A DNA stretch of 64,000 nt, taken from positions 110,216 to 174,215 of the forward strand of contig NZ_JBKEAA010000027.1 of the NCBI RefSeq assembly GCF_047971665.1. Reading direction: 5' to 3'. The notes below the pieces were generated by a model. That model made no database searches and was not told the DNA's origin. It saw nothing but the letters and a program-made list of their open reading frames with translations. Numbering within the stretch: position 1 is the first letter of the stretch; each line of letters opens with the position of its first letter. Shown one piece after another: positions 56,354 through 64,000 of this stretch. The stretch is from Castellaniella sp047971665 (GTDB lineage: Bacteria; Pseudomonadota; Gammaproteobacteria; Burkholderiales; Burkholderiaceae_B). Both the position numbers and the translations under genes were made by a program.

Positions 56354-57721
56354 ATGAGCCGCGCCCCGTTCGATGTCGCCGTCATTGGCGCCGGCGCCGC
56401 CGGCATGATGACGGCCGCCGTGGCGGCGCAACGCGGCCTGCGGGTCGTTCTGATCGACCACGCCCAACGGCTGGCTGAAAAGATCCGCATCTCCGGCGGC
56501 GGGCGCTGCAATTTCACCAACCTGGGGACGAGTCCCGCGCAGTTCCTGTCACGCAATCCGGATTTCTGCCGCTCGGCCTTGCGCGCCTATGGACCGGGCG
56601 ACTTCCTGGAACTGCTGCGCGCGCATGGCGTGACCTGGCATGAAAAGCACCGGGGCCAGCTGTTCTGCGATGATTCCAGCGAATCGATCATTCAGGTGCT
56701 GCGCCGCGAATGCGACGCGGGCGAGGTGCAATGGCGCATGCCTTGCGCCGTCCGCGCCGTCAGCCGGGAACCGGCGGGGTTCCTGCTGGAGACCGATGCG
56801 GGACCGGTCCGGGCCGCCCGGCTGGTGCTGGCGACCGGTGGTCTGGCGATTCCGCAATTGGGGGCCACCGATTTCAGCCTGCGGATTGCGCGGCAGTTCG
56901 GCCTGCGCATCGTCGAACCGCGCCCGGCGCTCGTGCCGCTGACTTTCGATGCTGGACAATGGCGGCCCTACGCGGCGCTGGCCGGCGTGTCTCTGGAAGT
57001 CCGTCTGTCGCATGAGCGCATCGTCGCGCAGGGCGGCGGCAAACGATCCAGGTGTCCGGCGCGCGCCGAATTCCTGGAGGATCTCCTGTTCACTCATCGC
57101 GGTCTGTCGGGGCCCGGCATCCTGCAGATTTCCAGCCACTGGCAGCCGGGCGATCCGATCCGCATCGATCTGGCGCCTGGGCGGGACATGGGGACCGAAC
57201 TGATGGCCGCCAAGGCCGGCAGCCGCCAGACGGTCGCGGCCGCTCTGGCGACGACATGGCCCAGACGGCTGGCCGAGGCCTGGCTGGACGCCGGTGGCGC
57301 CGCGGACCCTGGCGGGCATCCGGCGCGCGTGACGCGTCCAGGCGGCCCGGCCCGCCCGGACAGCCTGGATGACCTGGACCGCCGGAATGACCCGGGCCGC
57401 CTCGATGATCCGGCCCGCCTGACGGCATGGGCCGGGCTGCGGCTGGCCGACGTGCCCGACCGCCGCCTGCGCGCCCTGGGGGAGCGCATTCACGACTGGA
57501 CGCTCTGGCCCACGGGCACCGCCGGTTACAAGAAAGCCGAGGTCATGCGTGGTGGCGTGGACACCGATGAACTCGATCAGCGCAGCCTGGAGTCGCGCCG
57601 CTGTCCCGGGCTGCATGTGGTCGGCGAGGCGGTGGACGTCACCGGCTGGCTGGGCGGCTACAACTTTCAGTGGGCCTGGTCCTCCGGCATGGCCTGCGGC
57701 CGGGCCCTGACGGCAGGCTGA
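56354..57721 (+). CDS. YhiN/HI0933-family NAD(P)/FAD-dependent oxidoreductase
   Basis: This 455-residue flavoprotein has the Rossmann start VAVIGAGAAGMMTAAVAA, the family sequence KIRISGGGRCNFTN and the C-terminal GEAVDVTGWLGGYNFQWAWSSG. It is longer than the usual 390-400 residues because of a Pro/Asp/Arg-rich insertion at about 315-357 (DDLDRRNDPGRLDDPARL). The physiological substrate of this family is unclear. It starts 57 bases after the decarboxylase. Confidence 0.85.
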   Translation: MSRAPFDVAVIGAGAAGMMTAAVAAQRGLRVVLIDHAQRLAEKIRISGGGRCNFTNLGTSPAQFLSRNPDFCRSALRAYGPGDFLELLRAHGVTWHEKHRGQLFCDDSSESIIQVLRRECDAGEVQWRMPCAVRAVSREPAGFLLETDAGPVRAARLVLATGGLAIPQLGATDFSLRIARQFGLRIVEPRPALVPLTFDAGQWRPYAALAGVSLEVRLSHERIVAQGGGKRSRCPARAEFLEDLLFTHRGLSGPGILQISSHWQPGDPIRIDLAPGRDMGTELMAAKAGSRQTVAAALATTWPRRLAEAWLDAGGAADPGGHPARVTRPGGPARPDSLDDLDRRNDPGRLDDPARLTAWAGLRLADVPDRRLRALGERIHDWTLWPTGTAGYKKAEVMRGGVDTDELDQRSLESRRCPGLHVVGEAVDVTGWLGGYNFQWAWSSGMACGRALTAG

Positions 57722-57765
57722 GATAGAATCGTCAGGATCGCCATCATTGCCATCGGAGGACGAAC

Positions 57766-58950
57766 ATGCGCAAACCCCTGGACGGCATCCGTGTGCTGGA
57801 AATGGGCCAGCTCATCGCCGGGCCGTTCGCGGCCAAGATGCTGGGCGAATTCGGCGCCGAGGTCATCAAGATCGAACCTCCGGGACAGGGCGACCCCCTG
57901 CGCAACTGGCGGTTGCTGCATGAGGGGACTTCGGTCTGGTGGCAGGTGCAGTCGCGCAACAAACAGTCGGTGACGCTGGACTTGCGTCAGCCCGAAATCC
58001 AGGCCGTCGTGCGCCGCCTGGCCGCCGAATGCGACGTGGTGGTCGAGAATTTCAAGCCGGGCACCCTGGAATCCTGGGGGCTGGGCTGGGATGAACTGCA
58101 TGCCGCCAATCCGCGCCTGATCATGCTGCGCGTCTCGGGGTATGGCCAGACCGGTCCCTACCGCGACCGGCCCGGCTTCGGCGTGGTGGCCGAGGCCATG
58201 GGCGGGCTGCGCCATCTCAGCGGCGAGCCGGGACGCACCCCGGTGCGCGTGGGCGTGTCCATTGGCGATTCCCTGTCGGCCCTGCATGGCGTCATCGGTG
58301 TGTTGCTGGCGCTGCGCGCCCGCGACCGCGAGGGCATCGGACAGATGATCGACGTGGCGTTGTACGAGTCCGTTTTCAACATGATGGAAAGCCTGTTGCC
58401 CGAATACGCGGTGTTCGGCGAGGTCCGCCAGCCGGCCGGCAGCAGCCTGCCGGGTATCGCACCCAGCAATGCCTACGCCTGCCGTGACGGCTATGTGCTG
58501 ATCGCCGGCAATGGCGACAGCATCTTTCGCCGGCTGATGCAGGCCATCGGCCGGATGGACCTGGGCGACGATCCGACCCTGGCGCACAATGCCGGCCGTG
58601 TGACGCAGGTGGACCGTATCGATGGCGCTATCGGTGACTGGGCCGCATCGCGGTCTCAGGACGAGGTCCTGGACATTCTGAATGCGGCACGCATCCCGTC
58701 CGGGCGTATTTACGATGTGGCCGACATCGCCGCCGATCCGCACTACCAGGCGCGCGACATGATCCTGGATCAGCCGCTGCCCGACGGCACGCCCTGTCAG
58801 GTGCCCGGTATCGTGCCGAAACTGTCCGCGACGCCGGGCGGCATTCAGTCGCGGGCGCCCGTCCTGGGGGAGCACACCGACGTGGTGCTGGAGCGGCTGG
58901 GCGTGGATGACGAGACGCGCGCGCGCTGGCGGGAACAGGGGTTCGTCTGA
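57766..58950 (+). CDS. Class III CoA-transferase (CaiB/BaiF family)
   Basis: This 394-residue protein opens LDGIRVLEMGQLIAGPFAAK, the family hallmark, and has the catalytic aspartate D168 in VGVSIGDSLSALHG. Such enzymes move CoA between organic acids. It sits alone between a YhiN-type flavoprotein and the glycine riboswitch, with no acyl-CoA dehydrogenase or hydratase nearby, so its substrate pair cannot be guessed. The 44-base gap before it is short enough for co-transcription with the flavoprotein gene. Confidence 0.9.
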   Translation: MRKPLDGIRVLEMGQLIAGPFAAKMLGEFGAEVIKIEPPGQGDPLRNWRLLHEGTSVWWQVQSRNKQSVTLDLRQPEIQAVVRRLAAECDVVVENFKPGTLESWGLGWDELHAANPRLIMLRVSGYGQTGPYRDRPGFGVVAEAMGGLRHLSGEPGRTPVRVGVSIGDSLSALHGVIGVLLALRARDREGIGQMIDVALYESVFNMMESLLPEYAVFGEVRQPAGSSLPGIAPSNAYACRDGYVLIAGNGDSIFRRLMQAIGRMDLGDDPTLAHNAGRVTQVDRIDGAIGDWAASRSQDEVLDILNAARIPSGRIYDVADIAADPHYQARDMILDQPLPDGTPCQVPGIVPKLSATPGGIQSRAPVLGEHTDVVLERLGVDDETRARWREQGFV

Positions 58951-59011
58951 ATGGCGGGATGTGATTGTTGAATCACCCCGTTTCAGAGTATGCTTCATCC
59001 TTGCTGTCACC

Positions 59012-59216
59012 CGATGCGGGTGGGAGAGCGCCGCCCCGCGCATCGGGTGGCCGCCGAAGGCGCAATTCGCCCGGAATCGCTCAGGCACCCCGTACCATCC
59101 GCATGATGCCGTCATCGCATCGCAGCATTCTGGAGAGATCCGCTCCCTGATCCGGACGCGGGCGCCGAAGGTGAACCCCCCGCAGCGCGGGGCAACTCTC
59201 AGGCAAAAGGACAGAA
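59012..59216 (+). ncRNA. Tandem glycine riboswitch
   Basis: Two glycine-type aptamers lie in series in the 314-base gap before gcvT. The first, about 59012-59106, contains GGGAGAG, GCCGAAGG and CTCAGGCACC. The second, about 59117-59216, contains CTGGAGAGA, GCCGAAGGTGAA and CTCAGGCAAAAGGACAGA. These conserved core blocks and their order are diagnostic. Glycine binding would switch on the downstream cleavage operon. The first 60 bases of the gap hold no other feature. Confidence 0.95.
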
Positions 59217-59264
59217 GGGCGTTGCCGGCATTCCCGCCGCCCCTTTGTCTCGTTCGGAGTTTCC

Positions 59265-60347
59265 ATGCCCGCGCAAACCCCCCTGTACGAAACCCACGTC
59301 GCCCTGGGCGCCAAGATCGTCGATTTCGGCGGCTGGGACATGCCCCTGGCTTATGGTTCCCAGCTCGAAGAGCACCATGCCGTGCGCCGCGCGGCGGGCA
59401 TGTTCGATGTGTCCCACATGCTCAATGTCGATGTGGCCGGCGCCCGTGCCCAGGATTTTCTGCGCCATCTGCTGGCCAATGACGTGGCGCGCATCGCCGG
59501 TCAGCCGGGCAAGGCGCTGTATTCCTGCATGCTGCATCCCGACGGCGGGGTGATCGATGACCTGATCGTCTATTTCTTTTCTGCGGAACGCTGGCGCATC
59601 GTCGTCAATGCCGGGACGGCGGACAAGGACCTCGCCTGGATGCGGGAACAGGCCGCTGCCTACGAGGTGACTGTCACGCCCCGGCGCGACCTGGCCATGG
59701 TGGCGGTCCAGGGCCCTGGCGCGCGCGAAGCCGTCTGGTCGGTGCATCCCGACTGGAAGCCCGCCTCGCAGGACCTCAAGCCCTTTACCGGCACGATGAT
59801 CGACGAGAACACGCTGGTAGCGCGCACGGGTTACACGGGCGAGGACGGTTTCGAGATCGTCCTGTCGGCCACCGCCGTCAAGGGATTCTGGGATGCCCTG
59901 GTCGCGGCCGGCGTGCGGCCCTGCGGCCTGGGCGCGCGCGACACCCTGCGTCTGGAAGCGGGCATGAACCTCTACGGCCAGGATATGGACGAGACTGTCC
60001 ACCCGCTGGAATCCGGCCTGGCCTGGACCGTCTCGATGAAGGACGAGCAGCGCGATTTCATCGGCCGCGCCGCTTTGGTCCAGGCGTCCCGCGCCCGTGA
60101 AATGGTCGGTCTCAAGCTGCTCGATCGCGGCGTCATGCGCGGCCACATGAAAGTCCGCACCGCACAGGGCGAAGGCGAGCTCACCAGCGGCACCATGGCG
60201 CCCACGCTGGGTTTTTCCATCGCGCTGGCCCGGGTGCCGGCCGGCTCCGCGCCGGGCGACCGGGCCGAAGTCGAGATCCGCGGCAAGTGGCTGGCCGCCG
60301 AAATCGTGCGGCCTCCTTTCGTGCGCAATGGTCAGGTCCTGGTCTGA
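59265..60347 (+). CDS. gcvT: Glycine cleavage system T protein (aminomethyltransferase)
   Basis: This 360-residue protein has the N-terminal folate-domain sequence VDFGGWDMPLAYGSQLEEH and the C-terminal GEGELTSGTMAPTLGFSIALA. It transfers the methylene group of glycine to tetrahydrofolate and releases ammonia. It is the first gene after the riboswitch. Order T-H-P with short gaps is the classical operon. Confidence 0.96.
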   Translation: MPAQTPLYETHVALGAKIVDFGGWDMPLAYGSQLEEHHAVRRAAGMFDVSHMLNVDVAGARAQDFLRHLLANDVARIAGQPGKALYSCMLHPDGGVIDDLIVYFFSAERWRIVVNAGTADKDLAWMREQAAAYEVTVTPRRDLAMVAVQGPGAREAVWSVHPDWKPASQDLKPFTGTMIDENTLVARTGYTGEDGFEIVLSATAVKGFWDALVAAGVRPCGLGARDTLRLEAGMNLYGQDMDETVHPLESGLAWTVSMKDEQRDFIGRAALVQASRAREMVGLKLLDRGVMRGHMKVRTAQGEGELTSGTMAPTLGFSIALARVPAGSAPGDRAEVEIRGKWLAAEIVRPPFVRNGQVLV

Positions 60348-60401
60348 CCGCGCCTGTCCGTTTTTTTCTTTCATTCTCCACCATTGACAACGGGGTACAT
60401 C

Positions 60402-60773
60402 ATGTCCATTCCCAACGACCGCAAATACACGGCCTCCCACGAATGGGTCAAGGCAGACGGTGACTGCTTCCTCGTCGGTATCACCGACGACGCGCAGGAC
60501 CAGCTCGGCGACCTGGTTTTCGTCGGCGACGTTCAGGTCGGCGCACACCTGTCCGCTGGCGACACGGCCGCCGTGGTCGAATCCGTCAAGGCCGCTTCCG
60601 ATATCTATGCGCCGGTGGCCGGCGAGATCGTCGCGTTCAACGAGGCGTTGAACGACCAGCCCGCCCTGATCAACGAGTCCGCCTATGAGCAATGGATCTT
60701 CAAGATCAAGCCTGACAACGCGGCGGACGCCGACGGCCTGATGGACGCGGCCGCCTACGAGGCCCAGGCCTGA
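60402..60773 (+). CDS. gcvH: Glycine cleavage system H protein
   Basis: This 123-residue lipoyl carrier has the lipoate-accepting lysine K63 in VESVKAASDIYAP. It shuttles the aminomethyl group between the P, T and L proteins. The ATG at 60402 is preferred, since upstream codons have no ribosome site. The 54-base gap to gcvT has a T-run (60360-60369) but no strong hairpin. Confidence 0.96.
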   Translation: MSIPNDRKYTASHEWVKADGDCFLVGITDDAQDQLGDLVFVGDVQVGAHLSAGDTAAVVESVKAASDIYAPVAGEIVAFNEALNDQPALINESAYEQWIFKIKPDNAADADGLMDAAAYEAQA

Positions 60774-60827
60774 TCTTTGCCGCGCCCGCCTTTTCCTGAT
60801 TCACTCGGTTTCATCCCGGAGAACCTC

Positions 60828-63707
<2,880 letters not shown>

Positions 63708-63718
63708 TGCATGTTCTG

Positions 63719-63751
63719 CGGCCCGGTTCTTAAAGAATCCGGGCCGTTTTT
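63719..63751 (+). terminator. Rho-independent terminator after gcvP
   Basis: CGGCCCGG (63719-63726) pairs with CCGGGCCG (63739-63746), with extra TTCT/AGAA pairing inside the loop, and is followed by TTTTT (63747-63751). It ends the gcvTHP message 12 bases after the stop codon. Confidence 0.93.
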
Positions 63752-63778
63752 GATGGTTCGATCTGGAGATTGCGTGTC

Positions 63779-63991
63779 ATGCCTTACGTCAACATCAAAA
63801 TCACCCGCGAGGGCGCCACGGCCGAGCAGAAGGCCCGGCTGATCGAGGGGGCCACCCAGCTGCTGGTGGACGTGCTGGGCAAGAATCCCAAGACTACCTT
63901 TGTGGTGATCGAGGAGGTCGACACCGACAACTGGGGCATTGCGGGCGAGACCGTGACGACGATCCGGGCGCGCGCCCAGACACCGGGCTGA
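63779..63991 (+). CDS. 4-oxalocrotonate tautomerase family protein
   Basis: This 70-residue protein begins MPYVNIKITREG. After removal of Met, Pro1 is the catalytic base of this family, and the start at 63779 was chosen for that reason. GGAG lies upstream. Members isomerise 2-hydroxymuconate-like enols in meta-cleavage pathways, but many small relatives have other or unknown activities. No meta-cleavage genes are near, so its substrate is open. The sequence from 63992 to the end of the window is too short to assign. Confidence 0.85.
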   Translation: MPYVNIKITREGATAEQKARLIEGATQLLVDVLGKNPKTTFVVIEEVDTDNWGIAGETVTTIRARAQTPG

Positions 63992-64000
63992 GCCGGCGCC

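Overview
The window is one contiguous, gene-dense, high-G+C piece of bacterial chromosome with short intergenic gaps. I see no insertion sequence, integrase, CRISPR array, rRNA or tRNA gene. Gene content and order (upp, ubiD, maeB, rsmE, tkt-gap-pgk, metG-mrp, tamA-tamB, dcd, gcvTHP) together with many LIV-type ABC and CoA-ester catabolic genes point to a betaproteobacterium of the Burkholderiales, most likely an Alcaligenaceae member (Bordetella/Achromobacter/Castellaniella relatives). That assignment is an inference from gene order and protein character, not from a database match.

Region 1 (1-19966, all + strand) is a catabolic island. It starts inside a probable thiolase, followed by a DUF35 zinc-ribbon/SDR fusion and a cyclase-family metal hydrolase. 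Next comes a complete LIV-type ABC importer with two tandem binding proteins and a fused permease-ATPase, an acyl-CoA ligase and a MarR regulator. Four genes then look like the indole-ring oxidation set iacA-iacB-iacE-iacG of auxin degradation (relatives also occur in indole degradation). Last is a ring-attack and beta-oxidation-like module: a 2-aminobenzoyl-CoA monooxygenase/reductase-type fusion, an SDR, an enoyl-CoA hydratase, an acyl-CoA dehydrogenase, a thioesterase and a RidA-like protein. A conserved 14-base sequence embedded in dyads lies before the transporter unit and before the ring-attack unit. In the second place it overlaps a textbook sigma70 promoter, as expected for repression by the MarR protein. 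My reading is an inducible island that imports an indolic acid (indole-3-acetate is the best guess; indole is the alternative), converts it to 2-aminobenzoyl-CoA and degrades that through CoA esters. No Rieske oxygenase of the classical iac type is visible in the window.

Region 2 (20122-31820) is housekeeping: uracil phosphoribosyltransferase, a yqjD/yqjE/yqjK-like envelope trio, UbiD, a lytic transglycosylase, an aminotransferase, a degenerate FAD-binding protein, malic enzyme, a patatin, an orphan barstar-like inhibitor and RsmE.

Region 3 (31952-46715) holds transketolase-GAPDH-phosphoglycerate kinase, a META/DUF4377 lipoprotein, and an isolated ureidoglycine aminohydrolase-like bicupin. 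After a strong terminator come a LysR gene with an apparent C-terminal frameshift and a zntA/cadR heavy-metal pair divergent around a perfect MerR-type operator. A CDF transporter, a K+ channel, methionyl-tRNA synthetase and a small membrane protein follow.

Region 4 (46900-63991) is mrp-tamA-tamB, dcd, a biosynthetic-type Arg/Lys/Orn decarboxylase, a YhiN-type flavoprotein and a class III CoA-transferase. The window ends with a tandem glycine riboswitch driving gcvT-gcvH-gcvP, a clear terminator and a 4-oxalocrotonate tautomerase-like protein.
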